A DNA stretch of 64,000 bases from Arenimonas maotaiensis (GTDB lineage Bacteria > Pseudomonadota > Gammaproteobacteria > Xanthomonadales > Xanthomonadaceae): contig NZ_BMFO01000001.1 in the NCBI RefSeq assembly GCF_014638745.1, positions 62,001 to 126,000 on the forward strand, read 5' to 3'. The notes below the pieces were generated by a model, which saw only the letters and a list, made by a program, of their open reading frames with translations, searched no databases and was not told the origin of the DNA. Below, piece by piece: positions 1-8,100 of this stretch. The translations under genes were made by a program, and so were the position numbers. Positions within the stretch are counted from its first letter, which is position 1, and each line of letters opens with the position of its first letter.

Positions 1-872
1 TGCTGGTCGTCACACTGCAATAAATTTCGCAGCGGGATACCAATTTGTCCGAATAGACAGAGCCGCAGATCGCCGGCGGACGTGACGCGCAATCGATTGC
101 AACCGGCACAAAAATCCCGCGAGTAGGGCGCAATGATGCCGATGCGTCCGCGATAGTCGGCATGACCATACTCGCGTGCCGGACCAGCATCGGCGGCGCG
201 TGGCAGCAGTCGCCAGCCCGATTGTTCAAGCTGCTGTTCGAGTATTTCGGCCCGTAAATGATGCTGGTGGAAATAATCCAGATTGTCGCCGGTCTGCATC
301 AGCTCGATGAATCGCAAACTAATTCTGCGATCACGCAGATAATCGAGCCAGACGGGTAATTGAGCGTCATTGAGATCACGCAACAAAACGGCATTCAACT
401 TGACCGATAGCAGGTTGCTTTCAAGGGCGGTCTCGACGCCGGCCAAGATGGAGTTGAGTTGATCATGTCCGGTGATTTTCTTGAAGCAATCGCGGTCCAG
501 GCTATCCACGCTGACGTTTAAGGCAGTCAGACCGGCGTCACACCAATCCCGAATTCGTTTTTGCAATAAACAACCATTGGTCGTGACTGCCACTTTTTCA
601 ACACCGGTGGTATTGACTGCCACGCGAATAATATCGGTCAGGTCGCGGCGCAGACTGGGCTCGCCGCCGGTCAGCCTGACTTTTTGCATACCGAGTGTCG
701 CGAAAGCACCGAGCAGGCGAGCAATTTCATCAATGTCGAGATTTTTTGGCCGGCCGGGTACCGCCTGATAACCCTTCGGCAAGCAATAACTGCAATGATA
801 ATTGCAGGCCTCGATGACCGATAAACGCAGGTACGGAAACCTGCGACCAAATCGGTCGATTAGTGAACCCAT
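1..872 (-). CDS. moaA: GTP 3',8-cyclase MoaA (C-terminus beyond window)
   Basis: MoaA is a radical-SAM enzyme that rearranges GTP in the first step of molybdenum-cofactor biosynthesis, acting with MoaC. I translated the minus strand from the ATG at 870-872; about 290 codons are visible and the stop lies off the left edge. Near the N-terminus is the radical-SAM cluster motif CNYHCSYC, followed by RLTGGEPSLRRDL. Near the visible end is the second cluster region, FCAGCNRLRVTSAGDLRLC, which is diagnostic for MoaA. A Shine-Dalgarno AGGAG (minus-strand complement of 880-884) precedes the start. The gene sits behind an FNR-type promoter and a structured leader, which suggests expression when oxygen is low, for example for a nitrate reductase. 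Base composition is more AT-rich than the rest of the window. Identity is firm. Confidence 0.95.
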   Translation of the reverse strand, partial: MGSLIDRFGRRFPYLRLSVIEACNYHCSYCLPKGYQAVPGRPKNLDIDEIARLLGAFATLGMQKVRLTGGEPSLRRDLTDIIRVAVNTTGVEKVAVTTNGCLLQKRIRDWCDAGLTALNVSVDSLDRDCFKKITGHDQLNSILAGVETALESNLLSVKLNAVLLRDLNDAQLPVWLDYLRDRRISLRFIELMQTGDNLDYFHQHHLRAEILEQQLEQSGWRLLPRAADAGPAREYGHADYRGRIGIIAPYSRDFCAGCNRLRVTSAGDLRLCLFGQIGIPLRNLLQCDDQ

Positions 873-1022
873 CGATGTACTCCTTTCCAAACACGGGAGG
901 CCGTGACGTTTCCATCACCGCCCTGGTGGTCAACATGACCACGGTCGGCATGCCAGTTCATTTCGAAACACAGGCTTGCCGTCTCGGAGGCGAATACCGA
1001 ATCGCAAGATCCGGATATTTCA
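873..1022 (-). promoter_or_regulatory. Structured moaA leader, candidate Moco riboswitch
   Basis: The predicted 150-nt untranslated leader of moaA can form several clear helices. Positions 926-942 make a perfect 7-bp hairpin with a 3-nt loop. Positions 903-918 make a 6-bp stem closed by a GAAA tetraloop (complement of 909-912). A sequence next to it can form an alternative CACGG/CCGTG hairpin that shares bases with the tetraloop stem, as expected of a switch. Moco RNA motifs are known upstream of moaA in gammaproteobacteria and contain a GNRA-capped stem. I could not run a covariance search, so the assignment is an inference from position, structure and the gene controlled. Confidence 0.5.
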
Positions 1023-1028
1023 GTCGCA

Positions 1029-1070
1029 ATTCTATCGATGTGTTTTTGTCGAAGCTTTGATCCAAATCAA
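1029..1070 (-). promoter_or_regulatory. Class II FNR/Anr-dependent promoter of moaA
   Basis: TTGATCCAAATCAA at 1057-1070 matches the FNR/Anr consensus TTGAT-N4-ATCAA in all ten fixed bases. On the minus strand a -10-like TAGAAT (complement of 1029-1034) lies downstream, which places transcription start near 1022 and the box centre at about -41.5. That is the classical class II activating position. The only gene in this direction is moaA. The spacing match makes a chance occurrence unlikely. Confidence 0.8.
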
Positions 1071-1126
1071 GATTGGGAGCGATCTGGCTTACTAATCCTG
1101 TTTATATATTCAAAGTCCGCTGACTG

Positions 1127-1711
1127 TCAGGTGAGGATTAGTTTGCAACCGGCGATGAGTAATACGACCGCCAGAAATCGCTTTATTTGTAGCGGATTGA
1201 AGCGACGACTCCCAAGATAGGAGCCAATAATGCCGCCGAAACCGGCTGCAACAACCAGTACCAGTGCAAATGCAGGAAATTGCCGTGTACTACTGATATT
1301 GCCGAGAAGGCCTGCAATGGAATTCACCAAAATGAAGAGGGCAGAAACCGCAGCAGCGTTTCTTGCCGTGGCCCAGTTCATTATGAGCAACAGGGGCGTC
1401 AGAAAAATTCCACCACCCGTGCCTGTCAGCCCGGATAAAAAGCCAATACCACCGCCAATGACGAGGGCCAGGCTGCGTGGTGGGGCTTTCGGATCGTTTT
1501 CTATCGGCGGTCGCATAAAAAAATGCGCAGCTGAATAAAGCAGAACAATACCCAGCACCAGCTTGAGTATTTCAGCCGGCAAACTGATGTAGCCGCCGAG
1601 AAAGGCAAGTGGTATCGACAAGATCGAAAATGGCCAGAATAAGCGCCAGGAGAAGTGGCCAGCGCGCCAGAACTGCAAGACGCCAATGGATGCAACCAGA
1701 ATATATTGCGG
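1127..1711 (-). pseudogene. 5'-truncated TSUP (TauE/SafE-type) membrane transporter
   Basis: The frame encodes the C-terminal two thirds of a TSUP-family permease of the sulfite exporter TauE/SafE type: FWRAGHFSWRLFWPF, then LSGLTGTGGGIFLTPLLL, then AAAVSALFILVNSIAGLLGN, and a final hydrophobic stretch ending ILT. Full members are about 250 residues and begin with a GxGGG-containing helical repeat. Here the family-like sequence stops near position 1711, and further upstream the same frame is hydrophilic and reaches a stop at 1808-1810 without an ATG. The only in-frame start is a TTG at 1676-1678 with no convincing ribosome site, giving 183 residues. I read it as a 5'-truncated remnant; a short functional product cannot be excluded. 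Confidence 0.6.
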
Positions 1712-2269
1712 CCTTGCTGGATCATGGCGATGTCGCCGTGATGGAAAGTGAAGTGCTGCCGGAAATGCAGATCCTCGTCGATATACCAGAGCCCAGGCCT
1801 GACTGGCTTATCAAACCGTTAGTTTCACTTTATCAGACTTGGAATACGTGGCTGCTGCATACGTTGCTGAGATCAGAATGCCGGAAGCGCCAGAGCGAGC
1901 AATACTGTTAGTGGCGTTAGCAGTCGCGAAGCCAAACGCGGAACGTGCTGCACGGGCAAGCATAATGACCATTCAGCCATTGTGTAATGGGCGAGAAATC
2001 GCGGTAGATTTGACGGCATTCCAACCTGGTAGTCCGCCAGCATGGCTGACCGACTCTGCGATTAAAGAATTCTATTCAAAAGTGACGGCAGGACACGCAA
2101 TTCACTGAATCAGTGATGTTGCAAAGAAGATGTCCAATTTTTATTCGCTAAGCCATTGGTAACATTAAGTATTTTCGCTTCAACTATACACTTTTACACG
2201 TATCTCGGCTGTACCCCCACATTCACCCATAGTCAGTTTGTACATAATATACATTATGCGAAGTATTGT
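1712..2269. other. AT-rich stretch without a supportable gene
   Basis: This interval joins the broken TSUP gene to the GC-rich chromosome. Short plus-strand frames exist, for instance about 1689-1911 and 1839-2108, and parts of them read like protein. They overlap, sit in different frames, lack ribosome sites and match no family I recognise. They may be remnants of a gene broken by the event that truncated the transporter. Composition from about 2100 to 2280 is the most AT-rich in the window, consistent with a promoter zone for the gene starting at 2270. Confidence 0.4.
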
Positions 2270-2932
2270 ATGGATAAGCAGACCGTAATGGCTTCGTATG
2301 CAGACCGCTTTCCCGAGGCCAGCCCCCGCTACGCCTTGGGGCTTCTGGTCGTCTATCTGTGCTGGTGGGTCGTGCTGGCGGTCAATCCGCTGTACCCGGA
2401 TGACTGGTTGCTGGAAAACGTGCTGGTGGCCATCGCCGTGCCGCTAGCCTGCTACAGCCATCTCCGCATCCGATTCTCGGCCTACACACTGGGCGCCTTG
2501 TTCCTGTTTCTGTGCCTGCATGCCTTGGGCGCCCATTACACCTATGCCGAGGTTCCGTACCGGCAATGGCTGGGTCTGGCGATGGACGGCCGCAACCACT
2601 TCGACCGCGGCGTCCATTTCCTGTTCGGCCTATTGGTGATGCCGGCTTACCTGGAGTTGCTGTCACGCCGCGCCGCCTTGCAGGGCATCTGGCGCGCAAT
2701 CGTGCCGATCGCGTTCCTGATGGCGCAGTCGGAGTTGTACGAGATCATCGAATGGCAGGCGGCGCTCCGCTTCGGCGGCGAGCTCGGCATGGCCTATCTG
2801 GGTACCCAGGGCGACGTCTGGGACGCGCAAAAAGACTCGGCGGCGGCCGCGCTGGGCGCGGTCACCGGCTTGCTGATGTACAAAGCGGCGTTCAGGCTGT
2901 GCCGCAGACCGGACATGCCGGGTCCGCGCTGA
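2270..2932 (+). CDS. DUF2238 / YjdF-family inner-membrane protein
   Basis: A 220-residue polytopic membrane protein with about six hydrophobic segments. The signature HFDRGVHFLFGL, then SELYEIIEWQAAL, then YLGTQGDVWDAQKD is typical of the DUF2238 (YjdF) family, whose biochemical role is unknown. I chose the ATG at 2270; a second in-frame ATG at 2288 is also possible. The reading frame is open upstream to 2156, but that part is AT-rich and not family-like. The 3' end overlaps the convergent moeB gene by 41 nt, so the two genes share coding sequence on opposite strands. No operon partner is visible. Confidence 0.8.
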   Translation: MDKQTVMASYADRFPEASPRYALGLLVVYLCWWVVLAVNPLYPDDWLLENVLVAIAVPLACYSHLRIRFSAYTLGALFLFLCLHALGAHYTYAEVPYRQWLGLAMDGRNHFDRGVHFLFGLLVMPAYLELLSRRAALQGIWRAIVPIAFLMAQSELYEIIEWQAALRFGGELGMAYLGTQGDVWDAQKDSAAAALGAVTGLLMYKAAFRLCRRPDMPGPR

Positions 2933-3959
2933 AATGGGTTTCGTGGCTGCGCATGCCGAGCAGATCGAAGCTCAGCAGCCGGCCGACGAGCGGTTCGCCG
3001 ATACCGAGCAGGTATTTCAGCGCTTCGGTGGTCTGCAGCAAGCCGATCACGCCGGGCGTTACGCCCAGCACCCCGGCTTCGCTGCAGTTGGGCGCGCCGG
3101 CACCGGCGGCATCCGGGAACAGGCAGCGGTAACACGGCCCCTGTCCGGGTCGGGCATGGAACAGGCTGACCTGGCCTTCGAATCGGTAAACCGCACCGTA
3201 GACCCACGGCGTGCCCTGCTTCGCGCAGGCATCCGAAATGGCGTATCGGGAGCTGAAATTATCGGTCCCGTCAATCACTAAGTCGACATCTTTAATGTAG
3301 TTTCGAACATTGTCCGGGTGAATTTTGTCGACGACCGATTCGACGGAAATGGTCGGGTTTAGCGACAAAAGCGTATTTTTGGCTGAAATTGCTTTCTTTT
3401 CGCCGATATCATCGTTTTTGTGCAGAATCTGCCGTTGCAGATTGCTGAGGTCGATGGTGTCGTCATCCATGATGCGCAAAAAGCCCACGCCCGCCGCCGC
3501 CAGATAGTAGGCACAGGGCGAGCCCAGACCGCCCGCTCCCACCAGCAGCACGCGGGCTTTCGCCAGCCTTTCCTGGCCTGCGCGCCCGACCGTCGGCAGC
3601 ATCATCTGGCGGACGTAGCGGCGCTCGAAATCGGTGCTTTCCGGAATCACCATCGGCAAGCCGTCCGCCTGCCAGGCTTGGGTGCCGCCCTGCACCGAAT
3701 ACACCGTGCCATAGCCCTGTGCAATGAGCGCTTCGGCGCAGGCGTCCGAGCGCTTGCCGCCGGCGCAGATCAGGATGACCGGTTGATGGACATCGGCGAT
3801 ATGGAAGCAGGCCGATTTTTCCAGCTCGGCCTTGGCGACCGGTTTGGCGCCTGCGGCCATGCCGGCGGTCCATTCGGCCGGCTCGCGCACATCGATCAAT
3901 AGCAGGCCGCTACGCTGCAGTTCATGGGCCTGGCGCGGGTTGACCGGAATCGCCGTCAC
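2892..3959 (-). CDS. moeB: MoeB-type adenylyltransferase with N-terminal rhodanese domain
   Basis: This 355-residue fusion carries an N-terminal rhodanese domain (about 1-105) with active-site loop CAGGKRSD, then an E1-like ThiF/MoeB domain. The latter has the nucleotide loop GAGGLGSPCAYYLAAAG, the DLSNLQRQILH segment, and zinc cysteines in CYRCLFP and CPVCG. MoeB adenylates the C-terminal Gly-Gly of MoaD so that sulfur can be loaded for molybdopterin synthase. The rhodanese domain could supply that sulfur, an arrangement also annotated in xanthomonads. It starts 4 nt after the der stop and is probably the last gene of the ndk-der run. ThiF-like activation of another sulfur carrier is an alternative, since no moaD or thiS is in the window. 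Confidence 0.85.
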   Translation of the reverse strand: MTAIPVNPRQAHELQRSGLLLIDVREPAEWTAGMAAGAKPVAKAELEKSACFHIADVHQPVILICAGGKRSDACAEALIAQGYGTVYSVQGGTQAWQADGLPMVIPESTDFERRYVRQMMLPTVGRAGQERLAKARVLLVGAGGLGSPCAYYLAAAGVGFLRIMDDDTIDLSNLQRQILHKNDDIGEKKAISAKNTLLSLNPTISVESVVDKIHPDNVRNYIKDVDLVIDGTDNFSSRYAISDACAKQGTPWVYGAVYRFEGQVSLFHARPGQGPCYRCLFPDAAGAGAPNCSEAGVLGVTPGVIGLLQTTEALKYLLGIGEPLVGRLLSFDLLGMRSHETHFSADPACPVCGTA

Positions 3960-3963
3960 GGGC

Positions 3964-5361
3964 TTACTTGTTCCGTTTGATATGGCGGATCAGGCGCTTG
4001 CGTTTTTCCTGTTGGCGTTCGGTCAGCACGTTCTTTTTGCCCTCGTAGGGGTTGTCGCTGTCCTTGAACACGAAGCGGATCGGCGTGCCGACCAGCTTGA
4101 AGCGCTTGCGGAAGAAGTTCTCGAGATAGCGCCGGTAGCTGTCCGGCAGCGTGCGCAGGCGGTTGCCGTGCACGATGAAGGTCGGCGGGTTGCTGTCGCC
4201 CGGGTGTCCGTATTTCAGTTTGGCCACATGACCGCGCACCACCGGCGGCGGAAACGTGGCGACCGCGATTTCGACCGCCTTGGTCACCTCGGCGGTGCTG
4301 AAGCTGCGGGTGGCGCTGGCGTAGGCCTTGTGGATGGCCTTGAACAGTTCGGCCATGCCGGTGCCGTGCTTGGCCGAGATGGTCACGATCGGCGCCCAAG
4401 TGCAGAACGACAGCTTGCGGTCGAGCAGGGCTTTGGTCTGCTCGCGCTGATAGGCGCTCTGGTTGTCCCACTTGTTGACCGCGATGACCAGCGCCCTGCC
4501 CGCCTCCAGCACATGGCCGAGCACGGTGGCGTCCTGCTCGGTCACGCCTTCGCCGGCGTCCAGCAGCACCACGGCCACCTGGCAGTCCTGGATCGACTGC
4601 AGGGTCTTGAACACCGAGAACTTCTCGACCGCTTCCTCGACCCGGCCGCGGCGGCGCAGGCCGGCGGTGTCGATCAGCCGGTAATGCGTGCCGTCGCGCT
4701 CCAGATCGACGCTGATCGAGTCGCGTGTGGTGCCGGGCACGTCGGAGGCGATGACGCGCTCCTCGCCCAACAGGCGGTTGACCAAGGTCGATTTGCCCAC
4801 GTTCGGGCGGCCGATGAAGGCCAGTCGCAGGGCGCCATCGTCTTCCTCCGGCTCGGCCGGCGCCTGTTCCGGCAACAGCTGCAGCACCAGGGCCAACAGC
4901 TCGGGTACGCCGCGTTGGTGCGCGGCGGAAATCGGCAGCACATGCTTGAAGCCGAAATCGGCGAATTCGTGGATGGCGTCGCCGGTGTTCTTGCCGTCGG
5001 TCTTGTTGATGACCAGCACCATCGGCTTGTTCAGCCGGCGCAGGCCTTTCAGGATTTCATGATCCAGCACGTCGGGGCCGGATTTGGCGTCGACGATGAA
5101 CAGGATGACCGCCGCTTCGGCGGCCGCCTGCCAGCTCTGGCGCGAGGTCGCGCCGGCCAGGCCTTCGTCCTCACCGGATACGCCGCCGGTATCGCAGACG
5201 ATGAACGGCCGCGTCGGTTCCAGACGGCAGTAGCCGTAGTGGCGGTCGCGGGTCACTCCCGGCTCGTCGTGCACCAGGGCGTCGCGGGTCCGGGTCAGGC
5301 CGTTGAACAGAGTGGACTTGCCGACGTTCGGCCGGCCCACCAAGGCCACCATATCGAGCAT
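3964..5361 (-). CDS. der: Ribosome-associated GTPase Der (EngA)
   Basis: Der is a 50S-assembly GTPase with two tandem G domains and a C-terminal KH-like domain. The 465-residue protein shows GRPNVGKST twice, each followed by its DxxG and NKxD elements (DTGG/NKTD and DTAG/NKWD). The C-terminal [20 protein letters not shown] region is typical of the KH-like domain. The start [16 protein letters not shown] at 5361 was chosen because the open frame upstream (to 5514) only mirrors bamB in another frame. Only one base separates it from the bamB stop, a conserved bamB-der arrangement in gammaproteobacteria. Length and motif set are normal. Confidence 0.97.
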   Translation of the reverse strand: MLDMVALVGRPNVGKSTLFNGLTRTRDALVHDEPGVTRDRHYGYCRLEPTRPFIVCDTGGVSGEDEGLAGATSRQSWQAAAEAAVILFIVDAKSGPDVLDHEILKGLRRLNKPMVLVINKTDGKNTGDAIHEFADFGFKHVLPISAAHQRGVPELLALVLQLLPEQAPAEPEEDDGALRLAFIGRPNVGKSTLVNRLLGEERVIASDVPGTTRDSISVDLERDGTHYRLIDTAGLRRRGRVEEAVEKFSVFKTLQSIQDCQVAVVLLDAGEGVTEQDATVLGHVLEAGRALVIAVNKWDNQSAYQREQTKALLDRKLSFCTWAPIVTISAKHGTGMAELFKAIHKAYASATRSFSTAEVTKAVEIAVATFPPPVVRGHVAKLKYGHPGDSNPPTFIVHGNRLRTLPDSYRRYLENFFRKRFKLVGTPIRFVFKDSDNPYEGKKNVLTERQQEKRKRLIRHIKRNK

Positions 5362-5362
5362 C

Positions 5363-6589
5363 TTATTGCGCCAATCCGAACGCGGTGACTTTGCCGTCGA
5401 CGCTCTGCACGTACACGATGCCGTCATCGGACACCACCGGACTGCCGGCCACGCCTTTGCCGGCGCTGGCGCGGCCCTTGATGTCGCCGGTCGCGGCGTC
5501 CAGCCAATGCACATAGCCTTCGGCGTCGGCGGTCACGATGTAGGCGCCCTGCACCACCGGTGTAGTTAGGCCGCGGCGCGCCATCGCCGATTGCTTCCAC
5601 AGATCCGATCCGCTGTTGCGGTCGAAGGCCCAGACGTTGCTGTCGCGGTCGCTGACCACCACCCGATCGCCGAGCAGGGCGATGCCGGCATAGCCGCCGA
5701 CTTCGCGCACCCAGATCGGCTGGCCGTTGCCGACCGACAGCGCCATGGTCGAATTGCGGTAGGAGGTCGCGAACACTTCGCGGTCGCCGACCTGGATCTC
5801 GCCGTCGATGTCGGCCATGCGCTCCAGTTCGTTGCGGCCGTCCGGCTTGGCGACCAGCTGTTCCCACACGCGCTGGCCATCCTGTTGGCGCAGGGCGATC
5901 AGGCTGCCGTCTTCATAGCCGAGCAGGATGATGCCCGGGCCGAGCACCGGCGCGCTGTTGCCGCGCACGCTCAGGCTCGGCATGCCGCGGTCGAACTGCC
6001 AGCGTTTTTCGCCGGTCGACAGGTCGAGGCCGAACACCTTGCCGTCGTTGGCGCGCACCACCACGGTATCGAAGGTCACCAGCGGCGCGCTGATCACCGA
6101 GGAGCTGACCATGGTCTTCCACAGCACCGAGCCGTCGGCGGCGTTGAACGCGAACACCTCGCCGTTGCGGCCGCCGAGCGCGACCAGGCCCGAATACACG
6201 GCCGGGCCGCCGGTCAGCGCGAACGGCTGTGCGCTCTTCTTCCAGAACTTCCAGCCCTTGCCGTCGGCGGCTTCCTTGTTGGGGTTGGCTTTCCACTTGA
6301 TCTTGCCGGTGGCGCGGTCGATGGCCACCAACTGGTTGGCCGAGTCGGCGGCGAACAGCATGTCGTTCTCGATCGCCGGCTTCTGGCGCACAGCCAGCGC
6401 GCCCTCGCCCTGTCCGATCGACACCGACCACAGACGCTTGACCGCGATCGGTTCGGCGATGGCGGTCAACTTGCTCGGTGCCACGGCTTTTTCCTTGTCG
6501 CTTTTCAGCAGGCCGGTGATCGAAGACAGTGTGGAGCAACCGGCCAGCAGGAGCATGCCGGCGCCGAGGGCGATGAGTTTACGGGACAT
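5363..6589 (-). CDS. bamB: Outer-membrane assembly lipoprotein BamB
   Basis: BamB is the beta-propeller lipoprotein of the BAM complex that inserts outer-membrane proteins. The 408-residue product begins with a lipoprotein signal peptide ending in the lipobox LLAGC, so the mature lipidated cysteine is residue 18. The body is a series of PQQ-like propeller repeats, for example [20 protein letters not shown] and [18 protein letters not shown]. It overlaps the yfgM stop by one base and is followed one base later by der, so translation of the three genes is likely coupled. Nothing is unusual about it. Confidence 0.96.
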   Translation of the reverse strand: MSRKLIALGAGMLLLAGCSTLSSITGLLKSDKEKAVAPSKLTAIAEPIAVKRLWSVSIGQGEGALAVRQKPAIENDMLFAADSANQLVAIDRATGKIKWKANPNKEAADGKGWKFWKKSAQPFALTGGPAVYSGLVALGGRNGEVFAFNAADGSVLWKTMVSSSVISAPLVTFDTVVVRANDGKVFGLDLSTGEKRWQFDRGMPSLSVRGNSAPVLGPGIILLGYEDGSLIALRQQDGQRVWEQLVAKPDGRNELERMADIDGEIQVGDREVFATSYRNSTMALSVGNGQPIWVREVGGYAGIALLGDRVVVSDRDSNVWAFDRNSGSDLWKQSAMARRGLTTPVVQGAYIVTADAEGYVHWLDAATGDIKGRASAGKGVAGSPVVSDDGIVYVQSVDGKVTAFGLAQ

Positions 6590-7245
6590 CAGCGGATCTC
6601 CTGGGATTGTTCGGCGCTGCCGCCGGCATCAGTCAGTTTCATTTCGATCAGGCCGCGCGAGGCGGCGTTGGCATCGAGCGCGGTCAGGGCCGTGCGGTAG
6701 TGCGCAGCCGCCTCCTCGCGCTTGCCGGCGGCCGCGGCCAAGTCGCCTTTGATCTCGGCCAGACTGGCAGGATAGGCGGTGCCGGCGATGCCGGCCGCGG
6801 TCTTCGCCGCGCCTGCCGTGTCGCCCTGCGCCATCTGCAGTTGGGCTTTGCGCACCTGCGCCAGTTCGCGCGCCGCATCGTCGCGTGCCAGCGTCGCGGC
6901 CTGGTCGATTGCCGCCAACGCCTCTTTCGTCTTGCCCTGCTGCTGTTGCAGCTTGGCCAGGCGCAACGCCGCCAGGAAGGCGAAGTCGGAATCGGCGTAG
7001 TTCGCGATCAGGCCGTTGCCGAGCGCGACGGCCTTGGCCGCATCCGGTTTTTCGACCGCGGCGACGAAAGTCTGGTATTGGTTGACGGCCTCGTGCGTCT
7101 GACGGCCTTCACGGCCCTGCCACCAATGCCAGCCGGAAACGGCGGCGACCGCCAGCAGCAGGCCGGTCAGCAGATTGGAGCCGTTGTTAATCAGCCATTT
7201 CTTGACGCGTTCGCTCTGTTCGTGTTCGTCGTATTGGTCGGACAT
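6589..7245 (-). CDS. yfgM: YfgM-like periplasmic chaperone-associated protein
   Basis: A 218-residue protein with a short cytoplasmic N-terminus, one transmembrane helix (about residues 23-42) and a periplasmic alpha-helical TPR-like domain. The helix-rich repeats, such as FAFLAALRLAKLQQQQGKTKEALAA written here in part as LAALRLAKLQQQQGKTKEAL, fit the YfgM family. In E. coli YfgM associates with the SecYEG translocon and PpiD. Position directly before bamB and der is the conserved context. The usual upstream neighbours hisS and ispG are absent, and rodZ lies immediately upstream instead. Confidence 0.88.
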   Translation of the reverse strand: MSDQYDEHEQSERVKKWLINNGSNLLTGLLLAVAAVSGWHWWQGREGRQTHEAVNQYQTFVAAVEKPDAAKAVALGNGLIANYADSDFAFLAALRLAKLQQQQGKTKEALAAIDQAATLARDDAARELAQVRKAQLQMAQGDTAGAAKTAAGIAGTAYPASLAEIKGDLAAAAGKREEAAAHYRTALTALDANAASRGLIEMKLTDAGGSAEQSQEIR

Positions 7246-7292
7246 GGGGACTGGTTCTTATCTCGTTGTGCAGGGATGGTTAAGCGTGGTGT

Positions 7293-8093
7293 TCAGGGCG
7301 TGATGCCGACCGGCCGGCCATCGGCGCCGACGCTGAAGCGCGCCACGTCGTTGTTGACCACGTCGGTCAGATCGCGGCGCTCGCCGGCGATGGACACTTC
7401 GGCGCTGCTGGCGTTGCCCAAAGTGATTCTACCGGCTTTGTCGAGGGCGTGACGGAATTCCTGGCCGGCCGGAATCAATCCGCTGTACAGCACGCTGTTG
7501 TCGACGCCGCGGATTTCGACCCAGCTCTCGCGGCTGTTGCGCAACTGCAGTTCGACCGCCATCGATACGGCCGGCAGCGGAGTGGCGGACGTCCGGCTCT
7601 GGCCGGGAATCGCGACCGCTGGCGCGGCAACCGGCACGGTCGTCGCGGAATCGGCGGGTGCCGGTGCGGCGGCGGTGACCAAGGCGTCCAGCGATACCGA
7701 CTCGGCCGGCTGTTGGCGCAGGCTCAGGTAAGCGACCAGGGCCGCCAGCAGCAGGATGCTCAGGCCGGCCAGCAGCCACTTGGAAGACGACGCGGCCGGT
7801 TCGACCCGAGCGGCGGTGATGGTCTTCAACGCCGGCGCGGCGTTGATGTTGGGGATTTCGTCGCGGATCGCTTCATCGAGTCCCAGCAGGCGGATGTAGC
7901 CGGTGATATAGCTCTTGGCGTAAATCGGCGCGCCCAGCTTCTCCCACTGTTCGGACTCGATGGCCTCGACCAGATGCGCGCTGAACTTCAGGCGTTTGGC
8001 CACGTCTTCCGGACTCAACCCCATCTGTTCCCGGCGCGCCCTGAACAGGCTGCCGACCGGTTCCTTGAAAAGCGGATTCTGAATGGGATCCAT
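7293..8093 (-). CDS. rodZ: Cytoskeletal protein RodZ
   Basis: RodZ links the MreB cytoskeleton to the envelope and helps maintain rod shape. The 266-residue protein has an N-terminal HTH domain (about 14-80, RREQMGLSPEDVAKRLKFS), one transmembrane helix (about 104-125), a Pro/Ala/Thr-rich linker, and a C-terminal periplasmic DUF4115 domain (about 185-255, ESWVEIRGVDNSVLYSGLI). It begins 7 nt after the rlmN stop and is therefore likely cotranscribed with it. The pilF/pilW gene often found between rlmN and rodZ is not present. Confidence 0.93.
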   Translation of the reverse strand: MDPIQNPLFKEPVGSLFRARREQMGLSPEDVAKRLKFSAHLVEAIESEQWEKLGAPIYAKSYITGYIRLLGLDEAIRDEIPNINAAPALKTITAARVEPAASSSKWLLAGLSILLLAALVAYLSLRQQPAESVSLDALVTAAAPAPADSATTVPVAAPAVAIPGQSRTSATPLPAVSMAVELQLRNSRESWVEIRGVDNSVLYSGLIPAGQEFRHALDKAGRITLGNASSAEVSIAGERRDLTDVVNNDVARFSVGADGRPVGITP

Positions 8094-8100
8094 GGCGTTC

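Noticed and set aside
863-1060. 65-residue plus-strand frame in the moaA upstream region
   Set aside because: It lies across the FNR promoter and leader of moaA, has no ribosome site and no homology.
1839-2108. 89-residue plus-strand frame with protein-like stretches
   Set aside because: No family, no ribosome site, overlaps another frame of similar quality. Kept only as part of the degenerate stretch.
3832-5388. 518-residue plus-strand open frame opposite der
   Set aside because: Antisense shadow with no recognisable domain, while der is unmistakable on the other strand.
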